From positions 20,379,989 through 20,443,988 of the forward strand of contig NC_084817.1 of the NCBI RefSeq assembly GCF_963583255.1: a stretch of DNA of 64,000 nucleotides, written 5' to 3'. How positions within the stretch are numbered: position 1 is the first letter of the stretch; the number at the start of each line of letters is the position of its first letter. The stretch comes from Pyrus communis (taxonomy: Eukaryota; Streptophyta; Magnoliopsida; Rosales; Rosaceae). The translations under genes were made by a program, and so were the position numbers. The notes under the pieces are model-generated. The model had not been told where the DNA came from and made no database searches. It was given only the letters and a program-made list of their open reading frames with translations. Positions 1 to 12,130 of the stretch are shown here, in pieces.

Positions 1-1899
1 ATTTATGCACTTGAAAACATGCTTGCTACTTCATCTAGCACCCTGGTTTCTATGGCATCACAATTGTCAGAAGCAGAAGAGCGCGAGCGGGGTTTTACTG
101 GGAGGGGACGCTGGAACCATGTTAGGTCTCTTGCTGATGCAAAAAATTTGATGAATCATTTGTTCAATTTCGCTTCTTCCTCCAGGTAATACATTATATT
201 TAGGTCAAAGATTTTACCAGAATAGAAATATTCCTCCTAATAATTTTGTCTGAGAGAAAAAACTTCAGTGTGCTTGTCAGCGTAATTGTTTTTACCTTGA
301 GTATTTACTTTGGAATGCCACTGAAAATAAATGTTTTATCGATTTTCAAGGTGTTTGTTACGAGATAAAGAAGTTGCATACAGAGAGAGGGATTTGGAAA
401 TAAGAGATTTGAAGGAAAAAGTTGTAAGCCTGAGTAGTTTGCTTAGAAAATCAGAGATGCAGAGGGCTGAACTTGTTCATCAGGTAAAGTCTTAGATTAG
501 CTTATGTGGTTGCCAATGTGAAACCATGATTATTCTATCTTCCTGTAGTTATTTGACTATTTCCTTTCATTTTTCTTTTAATTTTCTGAATCGTTTGCAA
601 TTTCTAGCAGAATCAGGCGTTGAAGAAATTCGCCATGAACTGTTCTAAGGACGTGGACCTATACAATGGTGGGCACAAGTATGACTTGCGCAAGTTGGTA
701 CGTGGGGGCGACATTATCTTTTGCAAGTTCCTCATGCTGCTTAATACTATGTTTTCTTTATTGTTTTTGTTCTAAAATACTTGTTGCCATTTGCTGATTA
801 CAACTGACATAATTGTTAATCTTTATATGACGTGTTTTGTGAATCTAGGAAAACCGGGCGTCATTTATCTGGGAAGATATGGATACGTCTGATTCAGAAA
901 AATCCGATGCAGAGGAGGATGGCGACTGGGTAATGTCAAGAAAACGACCATCTAAAAAGAGAAAATCCAAAAGTGGAAGTTCAAGTGGGGGAGGATATAA
1001 TGAGTCAGAAGTTAAGAATTTTGGAGGCTTCAAATTAGATGCTTCAGGTGATGGGATCGTGTCTGTGAAGAAAAGTGAATCGGGCGTATGCTGCTCTTGC
1101 AGCAAAAGCTCATCATGCAAAACTAGCAAATGTGAATGCCGATCTTCCGCAGGCACTTGTGGGTTATCATGTGGCTGTGCTGCTACAAAGTGTTCAAATA
1201 GAGAATCAGCTTCACTTGTGGCGCAAGAATCTGCACAAGCGGAGGTGTCTGAAGGGATTAGAGATGAGATCGGGACTGATGAAGCAGAGAAGAATCAGCT
1301 TCTTGTTACTCATGGTGCAAGGTTGCTTCAGAATGCATTAGCTGATAACTCTAGTGAGACAACTGATGATGGTGAACCAAGAAGGAAGGCACTTTCCGAA
1401 ATTGGAAATACGTTGGTATACTTTAGTCTCGCCTGATAGAATCGAATTGCTTTTCACTCGTCCCTTACCATCTGCGCAGTCAATTTGTTCTTGGTTGATG
1501 CTTTAGAATTTAATTATTTCACAAGTCTTACACTTACTTTGGTTTACATTTTGATGGTTTTATCAACTGAAGGTCAAATCCAACGCACCAAAGCCTAACC
1601 AGAGAAAGAAGTGGCGAAAATCCACAATTCAACTTGTTACAAATGCTCCGCCTCCCTCGCAGCCAGAAGTTGCTGAAGCACCTCGAAGGCCAGATAACAA
1701 AGGACAAGAGGCAAGCATCCCTATGAAGCTACCAAGAGCCATGCGATCAGCTGCTGCATCAAACAGCGGCAACCCATTTAGAGACAGGAATGCCGATAAA
1801 CCACAGCAATCGGATGCCAACAAGGAAGCTGGAATTCCTGCACCAAGAAGTCCTCTCCGGCAGAAGAGAACAAAAGATGAGAAGGAAAACCACCTGTAA
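1..1899 (+). CDS. KIN4C: Kinesin-4 family protein (KIN-4C/KIF4-like), C-terminal part
   Basis: This is the 3' half of a plant kinesin-4, a plus-end microtubule motor; the motor domain lies before the window. Five exons read in one frame: 1-185, 351-483, 611-697, 849-1415 and 1573-1899, all with GT-AG borders, giving 432 residues and a TAA stop. The first exons encode helical coiled-coil sequence (ALENMLATSSSTLVSMASQL, RDLEIRDLKEKVVSLSSLL). Exon 4 has an acidic serine-rich stretch, then a basic run (SRKRPSKKRKSK), then a cysteine cluster at about 1090-1200 (CCSCSKSSSCKTSKCECR, then TCGLSCGCAATKCSN). That cluster is typical of the KIF4-type chromokinesin tail, which in animals is linked to Fe-S or DNA binding. 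The last exon is basic and proline-rich and ends in KDEKENHL. The KIN-4A/FRA1 class lacks this tail, so KIN-4C is the better fit. The subclass call rests on family knowledge. Confidence 0.88.
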
Positions 1900-2304
1900 A
1901 TTCCACTGCCTCCCTCGTTGGCATTATCTTATACCAGCAGCGTGAAGCAGGTGGTGATAGCCACGTAGGATTTGAGGTTGCTAGTGATTGCAAAATTACT
2001 GTGGCTATGAGGATTTATCGATCCGGAGCCTTGATTTGTGTTTGATTGATGAAGATAGAGATGTAGGTGATTAGGCCGTTGTTGGCTTTGTTGCTTAGAC
2101 GATGGTGCTCAGGACTTGGGACCGTTTTCACTGGCATTTTGTAGATACGCTGTTCCATTTAGCGAACATCTAATCTACCACATCAATGAGATTAGACATG
2201 GTTTTCCTTGAATTATGTGCTTCTGCAGCTTGTGGACTAGGCAACCTGAACCCATTATTGGGAGATATTTTTCAAGTGGTCTCACGTTTTATTTATTTAT
2301 TTAT

Positions 2305-2452
2305 GGGGTATGATATCCACATATATTTTTTTACTTTTCACACACCCTTCTAATTTTCGATCGTCGGATTGGATGAATTAAAGAAGATCAACGGATAGAA
2401 ATTAACAAAGGGTGTGTGAGAAGTAAAAAATGATGTGTGGATAGCACACTCC
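2305..2452. mobile_element. MITE with imperfect terminal inverted repeats
   Basis: The ends form a long imperfect inverted repeat: TATGATATCCACA...TACTTTTCACACACCCTT at the left pairs with AAGGGTGTGTGAGAAGTA...TGTGGATAGCACA at the right. The flanks TTATTTAT and TTATTTGT are a probable 8-bp target duplication with one mismatch. There is no coding content. It lies in the spacer between the kinesin-4 gene and its duplicate. The rest of 1900-2920 is kinesin 3' UTR and AT-rich spacer with a poly-A run at about 2810. Confidence 0.7.
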
Positions 2453-3061
2453 TTATTTGTTTATTTTTTCTATTCCGAAGTTTTGTGCCGCGTGATTTTC
2501 TTCGGAGGATGGTAAGCAAAAATATTCCCCAAGTTAATCAAGTCTATACACAAAACACAAAATGACACATCTCTTTAAATAGAAACATTGTGACCGGCTC
2601 ACACGAATTTCCACCCCTAATTTTGGGTATTTATTTGTACGTACCTTATTCAATTTTTTTTTTCCTCTTTTGTTTGAATTCAAATTTTTGAGTTTTAGAA
2701 GAGGAGATTGTTATTGAGACTTTAAAAATTTTATAGTGCACACTTCACAATTGTAATTTTTATTTTAAATAAAATATTTAAAGTGTGTAATAAAAATTTT
2801 AGAATATTAAAAAAAAAAAAAAAAAAACCTAAATGTAGGTGAGTTAGTCAACGTTCATTTAACTCATACCTGGCAAAATTGAATCAGAAATTTCCCTCCT
2901 TTTATTTTATTTTATTTAATTACAGGGTATATTGTTGGGTCCTCCTCCCTCCCTCCCTCTTCTTCTTCAGCGCACTTTAACGCTTCGCTTCACTCACTCC
3001 ACTGCAGAATTCGGGTCCGATCCGTACCCACTCGAGAACTCGCCGATTTGGAAGTCAGACG

Positions 3062-6000
3062 ATGAAGAAAGGCAACCGCCGCGCACAGCGAACCGCCGAC
3101 GCATCCACCGGCGATGATTACGAGAAGAAATTTCACCAATTGGAGCTTGAAAATAAAGCATATCAGGTCGCTCTTTCACTCTACTTTTGTTTCGGTTTCA
3201 TTTTTTTTTCCCTAAATTTGGGAGTCTGTTTGGTTGCCGAGAAATTGCTGGAGAAAAGAAAAGAAAATTGGCTACCCTTGATTTCATGCTTGATTTGATT
3301 GAGTTTTCTCTGGAGTTGTGCGTCCGAATTATATTTGGGTGGCGAGAAATGTGGTAACGGAGTGAAATCAGGAAAGTTAACTTTAGTTGAGTCTGATTGG
3401 CTGATTTGAATCTAATTGAATTGTTCTTTTAGGTTCTGATTTGCGAGTTACTTACGTGCGAAAAGCTCTTAAATTTTGCTTTTGGTAACAATTGGCAGAA
3501 GGAGGTTGAGGAGCTGAGATTCAAGCTAGCAAATGGTTCATCCACTTCTTGTGACAGCAGTGCTCAAAAGCTGAGAGAGGATTACATTCAAAAGTTGACT
3601 TTCCTTGAGGATCAGGTGGATTTTTATGCTTGAAGTTGTGACGAGGTGTTCAAAAATGGTTTTGCGTGTTCTATATCTACAATTCATTTGTGCAGGTTGC
3701 AGTGTTGACGAAGAAGCTAGATGCTCAGTCTCAACTCTTGGTTCTTAGAAGAAGGGGCGATGAGCCCACAAAGCAGATACATTTCGAGATTCAGAGGTTG
3801 AAGGCTCAGAAGGTGACATTTTGTTAGTTATGAGGCTTTCCTGTATGAAATTTTGTTAAATTTTGTTCTTTCACCATTGACAACTTGTGTGCTGTTTAGG
3901 TTCAAGTGCAATGTAAGATGAAGCTTGAGTCTGTGTAGTTCAGATTGCAAAAGGCTTCCCTGGAAAAAGAAGTTCTTCAGGTATATGCGTCTCCCTAATG
4001 TATTAAGTAGCACATTTTCGATAACCTTTATGGAACTATATATACCAGCTACTAGCTTAGTCTGTTTAGTATGTCTGGAAAAGTGTTCAATAGTTTTTGC
4101 GGAACTTATATTATATCGAGGTATATGAAATCTTTTTGGATATCTTTATGCATCAACAGCTCAAAAAAGAGGGTAGGAAGAATGAACATGAGATGCATAA
4201 GCTATTGGACTCCAATCAAAGACTGAAGAAGGTAAATTTGTATTTCTTTTATAATAAGATGCTATGGATGAACCACTTGATGGAACTTTTATTTCCAGTA
4301 GTTGCAACTTGTAGAGAATCAGTTCTCTTAGTGTTTGTCTTTCTGCTTCAGGTTTTGCATCGAAAGAATATGGAAGCTTTCATGGCCACTAAACGGCTCA
4401 GGCAGCTGTCAGAATCTCGCAAGGCTTTGTTGCACCAAAAAGGTGGTCAGAACAGAAACCTGTAGAGTTGTCTTAAATTTCTTTTGAATTTGTATAATAA
4501 CTAAATGTACTCCCTCATTTTTTCTTAAACTCATGTAGGTGCTAAAAATGGGAAGATTGAAGCAATTCAGGTATTTCAGAACCAAACAATGAAGTGATGA
4601 ACTGTTGAATGTGTGTTTGTCTGTGTATGTATGCATGTGTGTGTTTTGGTGCGTTTGCTCATACATGTATACTTGTAAACTGATTCATTAGTTTATTTGT
4701 AGTATACTTGTATCACATGTACTCTGATTGTGTTTCTAGTTGAACTGGAAATGACATTCCCTTCATTTCATCTTCAAAGATGCAATTGGAAATGGGTCTT
4801 TTTAATAGCATCTTAGGACTTCATTCTAACACAATCAGACAAGTACTTTTGACACATTTTAAATAATTGATGCAGGGTATTGAATATGAGTTTAACGAAA
4901 CAGCAGAGTTACACGAACTATGTGCTCAATATGAACGTCATATAGAAGAGTGAGTCCCAAAGATTTCTTGAAACCTCTATGTCTAAGAGACTGCAATGAT
5001 TCGTCCATTACTTTATGATCTTTTTAAATATGAAGAAAAACCAATGCATTGTCAACACTGCTGCTAGAAACTATGTACTTATGTATACATACAGGATTTT
5101 CATCACTTATACTTTCAAGTTAAAACTTTGTGCTTAGGGAGCTTATGCGCAAAATATTTAACAATATTTGTAGTAGTTAGGAAAAAATCATTAGCTAGCA
5201 GAGCTACTTCCGCTTTGGCTACTGGTCCTACTGGATCCTTCTACATCCACTAGCAGATGAATTTCTATGGTTTTCAGGTATCTAACTAAAAGAAATCGAT
5301 TGGCATTTCATTCCAGGCGCATAGGGCAATAAATCTTTCCACTGAAATTGTTTATCCAAATTTTCTTTTATCAGGTGTAGGTGGATTAGATTGGCGGATC
5401 CTTTTAGACTCTGCTACATCTAATCAAGTGTCAAACACCAATCGTAAATCCATCTGGCGTACTACATGATTGAATTTTTCCACTGCAATGAAAAATAAAA
5501 CTTACTGCGTGCTCCTACATTCTTGAATGACTGATACCTTATCAATGGTCAATACTATTTTCATTATGCAAAAAGAAATGAATAGATGAGAAGTTCAGAA
5601 ATTATAATAAATTGGATGAGATGTACATATATCCGTGATACATCTTCAATGAAAGTAATCCCAAGTTAATATAGGGGAGCAAACTTACTTTCTCAATTGA
5701 GAGTTGAGAATAACTAGTATGAGATATTGCATTGACACTAAGGTTTGCAAGTTTTGATTTTGTAGTTCAATAATGTCACTCAAAGAAAGTTTTTGAAAAC
5801 TAAAATGTGCATTTCCTTGTTAATTTTTTTTTTTTTCAAGCCTCTTAAGGGTACTTGTGTTACATGATATGGTATGCATGACTGACTTATCTATTTGTTG
5901 TGTTTTGTTCTCATACATGTTGGAATTTTTTTGAATGATTCTGCTTAAGAGTTCTTGTGGGATAAAATTTCCAAAACCCCAGTTATTACATACAAGACAG

Positions 6001-7392
6001 AATCAGATTAGAAAGTCATCTTTCTCATTTTGGATTTGTAGGATGGCTGAGGAAGCTGCAAACCTGAAGGATGAAGCTGAGGCGCAGCAGCAAGAAATGT
6101 CGAGGTGAGAAGTTTTGCTTCTGAACTTTGTTCCTGCAAGGTTGTCGTAAACTATGCCCATGTATTTTGCTTCTGTACCTTGCCCTTTTTCCCCTGCCAT
6201 CTTAAGGTGCACATGCCAGGAGCAAGAGGATGACTGCTTGGAGAAGGATTTAGGTATAAAAGATCTGAAGGAACAATTCGTTAGTCTAAGTAGTATGGTT
6301 GGACAACTAAGGTTGAACAAGGCTGCACTTGATGTTGGGAATAAGTCACAGGTTAGTGCACTTAAATGCGAATCCATGCTTCGTGTCTTAATTTTTTTGA
6401 GCTTCAATACATCTTCTTCCTGGGGCTGGAATCATATAGTGGTTTGAGGGAATGAATGAGTTGCAGGGTTCTTAATCAAATACAACTACATTCCCCGATT
6501 AGAAATACAAAATGTGATTTCCTTGATTCTCACACCTTCAATTATGATATCTGATGGTCAGGGAACTATGAACCAACATTCTATTTCTGTTGGGAGTAAT
6601 AGTTACAAGTTAGTGGAGGACATCACCCCATCTGCCTCAGAAAACTCGAACGTTGTAAAAGTTAAAACTGCATCAACAGTGTGCTGCTCATGCAGTAAGA
6701 GTTCCTTGTGCAAGACGATGAAATGCAGATGTCGATCCACGGGTGGCAGCTGTGGGGCATCATGTGGCTGTGTTGCCTCTAAGTGCAGCAATAGAGGATT
6801 GACAGTTCAAATTAAGTTGAATGAGTCGTCACAATCAGAGACGGTTGATGGCATTTTGAACTGTTCAGATACAACTGAAGTGGAGAAGGATAGCTCACTG
6901 GCTTATCAAGGTGCAATGCTACTTCAGAATGCTTTAGTTCAGAAGGCTGCAGAGCCGAATGACAATCTTGGGCCAAGAAAGAAACCATTATCTGATATTG
7001 GGAACCTACTGGTATGCTTCATTATCCTTTTTGAATCCCGCTTTATTTTTCTTAAAGAACTAAAATGTTTTATAGTGAGTACATTGTTCTCCTCTCTAAT
7101 AATTTTCTTACCCTTGCGTTTCAGAATTGTGTTTTTACGGTACCTCTGACTCCTAATTGCCATTTGGCATTCAAAAATACTCTACTGCTTGCTGGGGTTC
7201 CCCCCCCCTTGGAGCAGCATTTCATTACGCTTTTCCTTGCTCTCTGACTGAAAATTTTAAACCCTATAGGTGAATGCAGACGCTGCAAAACCCGCCCCAA
7301 ATAAAAAGGGACGAAAGCCAGCAATTCGACTTGTTAATGTAAATACTAAAGGAAAAAAAGGAGCAGAGGATGCAATGCAAGCAGAAGGTTAA
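3062..7392 (+). pseudogene. Motor-less tandem duplicate of kinesin-4 (stalk and Cys-rich tail), one in-frame stop
   Basis: Twelve exons can be joined in a single frame: 3062-3166, 3499-3615, 3696-3812, 3900-3980, 4160-4231, 4352-4442, 4539-4570, 4876-4949, 6042-6104, 6207-6351, 6562-7011 and 7270-7392. Together they span 490 codons ending in TAA. The product starts inside the kinesin-4 stalk (DDYEKKFHQLELENKAYQ, then KEVEELRFKLANGSS) and ends with the same cysteine-rich tail as the gene upstream (CCSCSKSSLCKTMKCRCR, SCGASCGCVASKCSN). No motor domain, Walker A or switch motif is present. The single lesion is TAG at 3936-3938 (codon 126), where kinesin-4 relatives have a Gln codon, so a CAG to TAG change is likely. 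The ATG at 3062 follows a CT-rich leader that looks like a genuine 5' UTR. It may be a pseudogene, or it may express a 125-aa stalk peptide or a downstream product. All other splice sites and the frame are preserved, so decay is recent or only partial. Confidence 0.8.
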
Positions 7393-7884
7393 GATAAAAT
7401 TTTCGTCATGAAAGAGAACCGCTGTAGCGAGACAGTGATGGAGAAGTAGAGCCACTGTAGTGAGGCATTGGTTGAGAGAGAGAATCACCGTGTTTAACTC
7501 TCAGATATAATTGATAGAAAGTCGGATTTACGATATAGATGTCTTTGATTTGGATGAAATACCATTCAGTCTTTTCTTCTTTCGCTTTGAATGCCATTTC
7601 GGTTTCGAATTGAAATCTAGTTACCATGACCAACTAATCCAGAATTTTTTTTTTGTGTCAAACAACTAATAGAGTAAAATTAAAATTACTTTCAATCTAC
7701 ACGAACACATCCCAAAAAACAAGTAACGACGGTAGGAATATTTTGCTTTCCTATTGCTTCCCTATTCGGCTATTCCTATTTGGATTAGGGTCGGCAGCTC
7801 TTTCCTTCTCATTTGTAGTGGCAGCAGCACTCATTCCTTATTCGCGCCACAACCATTTTTTCCCCATTTATAACCCAAAAAAGA

Positions 7885-7955
7885 TGGCAGTGTTCGAGAG
7901 TGAGAAGCTGGCTGTTCGAGGGTATGATCTGGTCGTTTGGCGACCAGGATTTCTC
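7885..7955 (+). repeat. Short dispersed segment shared with 22560-22640 (opposite strand)
   Basis: Reading MAVFESEKLAVRGYDLVVW on the + strand here matches MAMFDSEELTIRRSELVVW on the - strand at about 22624-22568. The DNA matches too (for example GTTCGAGAGTGAG against GTTCGACAGTGAG, and a shared GGTCGTTTGG/AGTCGTTTGG). I do not recognise the source. It may be a scrap of an unidentified transposon coding region. It sits just 5' of the Copia remnant. Confidence 0.5.
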
Positions 7956-7994
7956 TCACCGCTTCTCATGGGTCCGTCTTGGCTTCTTCCACTC

Positions 7995-8900
7995 CATACC
8001 GTGAGTTAGTTGGCTCCCTCTAGTATTTCACTACCACTCACCCTGATATTTCCTTTGCAGTCAATATTGTTGCCCATTTCTAGAGTTCACCTTGCACTGC
8101 TCATAAGATTGCCTCCAAACGGATTTTCCGTTATGTCAAAGGTACTTTGGATTTTAGTGTTACGTTGATTCCTCAACTTGCTTCCGCTACTTTGTCTACA
8201 TATTTTGGTGCTAATTGGGCTGGTTGTCCAAATGCTCGTCATTCCATTATTGGCTACCTTGTTTATCTTGGCTCTAATCTCATCTCTTGGTGCTCTAAAA
8301 AACAGCCGATTGTATTTCATTTGAGTCCTGAATCGGAATACCGCACTCTCTCTCATGCATGTGTCGCAACCGCTTAGATTTGCTTCTACTTCACGAGCTT
8401 GGGGTTCGCTTATCTTTTCTTGTCTTTTTGCATTGTGACAATCTTAGTGCCATTTACCTCGCTTCTAATTCAGTTCATCATGCTCGCTCACGTCATATTG
8501 AACTTGATTATCACTTAGTTCGTGAAAACGTGGCTCTTGGTAATCATTTAGTTTGTTATATATCAAATGATCAGTCCACTGACCTGCTTACCAAGACTCT
8601 TCATCAACTACGGAATGGTGTTCTCTGCTCCAAATTCGTCCGATCAGGCTAGTCAAGTTTGCGAGGGTGTGGTGGGATGTTAGAGTAGAATTAATTAAAC
8701 TGAAATTCTCTTTGTAACTAAAAGAATGTAATTTACATTTGTATTTATTTTAGAATTCTTTCCATATATAGGTTATGTCAAGCCCTATATGGCTATCTAT
8801 ATATTTTTTTCTTTTTTATTTCGAACAAAAAACCTTATATATATTGTACTTATTGTAAATTGTTAAATTAAGGAGTCATATTTCTATACCAATGAAGGAA
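7995..8900 (+). mobile_element. Ty1/Copia retrotransposon remnant: RNase H end and 3' LTR
   Basis: The reading YRELVGSL, then HPDISFAVNIVAHF, then KRIFRYVKGTLDF, NWAGCPNARHSIIGYLVYLG, SNLISWCSKKQPIV and NDQSTDLLTKTLHQLRN is the standard end of a Copia polyprotein (end of reverse transcriptase into RNase H). The frame is broken by stops and shifts: a stop near 8004-8080, another TAG after CVATA at 8377, and two later segments in other frames. The RNase H segment ends with TAG at about 8652. A purine-rich tract (GCGAGGGTGTGGTGGGA) and TGTTAGAG at 8678 mark the start of a probable 3' LTR that runs to roughly 8900, where I could not fix its end. The element is dead and 5'-truncated. Confidence 0.85.
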
Positions 8901-10899
8901 GAAAAAAAAAATAAAAGCAGTTTTAATTTGCTGCAAATTAAGTAAAGCATGCAAAGAAAGGCAAATTGCAATCAATGACTTTCAAAAGCCAAGCTAAGCT
9001 ATTGAATTAATTTCATGGGCAAAGAATATTCACATATATAATTCTGCTGCGATGGGGCTGTCGTCCGAGTGTGGGTAAGAAAATGCGTGAAATGCATGCA
9101 CGTAATATTAAGTTAAAATATATAACGTGTTACGTAATCACATTTGTCGAGAATGGACTATCAAGCTTCGGTCGATTTTAAAATGGATTACGAGATTTTA
9201 TTTTTCTCTTACTAAACATTTTAAAATTGAATAAATTTATACTTTATGTTATAAGTTGATCGTCTAATCAACTAATCAACTATTAATTACTGACGTGACA
9301 AATGAGGAACGTTTACCCTCCAAACCCACTAATCATTTCAGAAAGAACACACTAAGATCAATATAGGGATGAATCCCACATCGTCACACCGTTAGTTAAT
9401 AACAAATAACTTAAACAAAAAAGTATAAATTAGTAGATTGTCGAAACATTGTAGAGCTTGATTCGAACAAAAAAAAAAAAAAAAAAATTGAAACCTTATG
9501 AAACAATTTAGAATCGATTATAAACCTCAATGGTGTGAAATGCCCATTGTGCTAACGTTAAACCTTAATATGTACTCCGATCGTCATGGCATATATGGAA
9601 CAGAATCATCGGCATGCCAAATGCATCGTTGGTGTTGGCTAATTTAATTAATTAATTAGGCAGAAGAGCACCAACAAACCATCAATCTCAATGGATCATT
9701 GGATGATTGAATGCAAAGAATCTGACAAGAGGCCCGCGTCATAACCTAAGCCACGGATTGATCATTTTCCTTATGTTCTTGGTGACACGTACTTTCAGAT
9801 TGTTTTGGAAGAGAGAAGGTTCTAGGCCTTCGAGGCTTTGTGGCCAAAGTACAAACTCATCCATTTATCCTTATCTTTCTTCTTTGGAAGTGGACGACGA
9901 AAGCAAAATTATACCCTCACTAATTTTTGTATGGACACATAGAATATACATGCATGAGATAAGTTAGCATATGAAAGATCAAAGATCTTAGCCATATACG
10001 TTCTATATTGTCGGGAATATATTATATATAAATCATGGGCTGTTTAACATTTTAATTTTTGTCCGTTGTTATTAAAAACCAATGAAATGGATAACTCCTC
10101 CAGTATTGAAATTATTATAAGGTACATATAATTGTGTACGCATGCATGCACAGGCCATACAATTATCGTATGGTAGCAGCACTAGATGGCCCTCTTTTGC
10201 TGTTTTGGTTGGAAGGGTACTTTTATCAAATTTTCTTCATAGACCAGCCTACTTAGTAGTATGAGAAATGAACCGTCGTAGTTGAATTAAAAAAACACTA
10301 TTTTGTTTACTTGTCAAGCTAATGATATAAAGGCAGAGTCCAAACTATTGAAGACTTATTCCTAATTTTACTGTTTAAGTCGATAAACTAGTCACCCAAT
10401 ATCCTTTGTTAGATCAACTAATATCCTTTGTAAGATCATATAAGTGATATTTTTATTTGATATGATGATATTTTAAACTAAAGGAAATGAGATATTCTAC
10501 TAAGAGTACGAGGGATTGAGTTGGGCCACACAATGAGCCGACTAATAACGCAAATATAATATGTCATCACCATTGATATGAGAGGGAGATATTCTACTCT
10601 AACGGTAAGGCGACACAATAACCCAACCGATAATAAAATATCAAACTCAACTTAAATATAATATGTACTTGCGATTCATGTGAGTAACATTAGACCTTAG
10701 TACTAATTAGAATCAAACATGATTTTGCGATATCGTAATTTCGCATACAGGGTGTAGAATAAAAAAAATTTAGTGTGTTCAATCATATCATATTTTTAAT
10801 TTTTCTAACTAAATTATAAGGGTTTATAGTTTGTGCCTCGCATTTGAGGTCAAAATTCGAATCTTATTCTCGCACTTCAAACTGTAATAAAAAATCTAA

Positions 10900-10939
<40 letters not shown>

Positions 10940-11950
10940 GTAATAATAACAAAAAAAACGAAAGTTCTTTCCTGGGGAATCGGCTTTTTAAATGTTGTCT
11001 AACAAGTCGTGTGGACCTCGAAGGTTAAACAATAAACAAAAGATTAGCATCACTATATACTCATGAGAATAGGGGAGGGAGAGGAGTGCAAATAACATTG
11101 TGGCCGCGTTATCTGTACTCATTCAAAGGGATGGGAATTGCCAAAGTTTCTTGCACTCCAAGAAACAAATAATACTACTACAAGTTTATAAATACCAAAT
11201 TCTTTTAGCATATTTTAATTCTTCATCAAATGACATTCTTTGTTTTACTTATTCAAATTTGATCCCATTCTAATCTCATACATTTCAATCAACTTAGGTA
11301 TTGAGACGTGGATTTAACACATTGTAGTACGATGAGCTAATTTGGTGACTAAGTTTCAACGTTTGTGAGAAGAATATAAATTTAATATTATATAAGATAC
11401 ATCTATTTCTCTCACGATGATAAATCACCTGTCTTTAAAAGATAAATACGCAAGGAAATTGTTTATTATTTCACTTGTGATTTTGTGTTCAATTCTTCCT
11501 CACCTAACATAGCATGTATCAAAAATGACAGATTCGTGAAACACGTTTATCAATTCCCATAACACGGCAATTTCTATTCTTTTTATTTTTATTTATTTAT
11601 TTATTGGTTTGGTAAATTCTTCTCTTGGGGTAGGCGGCAGGCCTCAAAAACCTTAAACAAAAGAGCGGAATTACCCAACAAGTGGGTTATAAGGTTACTT
11701 GAAACACAAGCACACGGCAAATGGCCTTTAAAATTCAGGTCAAATCCAAAGTCCAAGCCACCAAAATTTACCAGCCGTCTCTCAAATAACCACACACCTC
11801 GTGTCCTAGGAATCCATCAAAACGTGAATCAGGTGAATATCAATCATAAAAAATGACCGGTTGATTATGAGATGAGTAATGACATATGTTCACTCATTTG
11901 GGAATTTCATGTCAAACATAAATAATAAATTAACATTACCTTAATATTTT
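8900..11950. other. Intergenic AT-rich spacer without recognisable genes
   Basis: About 3 kb with stops in all frames, poly-A runs (9470-9487) and a (TA)n tract at 10903-10938. The text before the TA tract (GAGGTCAAAATTCGAATC, 10845-10865) resembles the B box of a tRNA-derived SINE but is too degraded to call. No coding sequence was recognised. Confidence 0.7.
10903..10938. repeat. (TA)n microsatellite
   Basis: Uninterrupted TA dinucleotide run of about 17 units; likely length-polymorphic. Confidence 0.95.
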
Positions 11951-11951
11951 A

Positions 11952-12130
11952 TAGCTCGTTTGGAAGTGTTTTTACAATGACTGAAAACGTTTTTGATGAT
12001 AGTGATTTTGAAATCAATCTTTAGTAAAAATAAAAGTAAATCCTGAAGAAAAAAAAGTTTTTAGGAAGCCAAAAAACTTTCACCAAAGCGCTTTTTAACT
12101 ATTTTAAAAGTACTTCCAAACAAATTCATA
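11952..12130. mobile_element. MITE, hAT-like style (TTTGGAAGT termini)
   Basis: The left end GTTTGGAAGTGTTTTTA faces the right end AAAAGTACTTCCAAAC about 165 bp away in inverted orientation. The internal DNA is AT-rich and has no coding capacity. The structure resembles the common plant TTTGGAAG-type MITEs. The target duplication was not clear. The stretch from here to about 13260 is AT-rich spacer; at 12325-12345 there is an isolated B-box-like GGATTCGAACCTC that may be a SINE scrap. Confidence 0.6.

Noticed and set aside
1080..1200. Cysteine cluster as a CRC/tesmin-type transcription factor (CXC domain)
   Set aside because: The upstream exons are kinesin-4 stalk sequence and the cluster is the known KIF4-type tail; the paired CRC layout with its RNPxAF linker is not present.
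9707..9967. 86-codon frame in the gene-poor spacer
   Set aside because: No recognisable domain, no splice context and AT-rich flanks.
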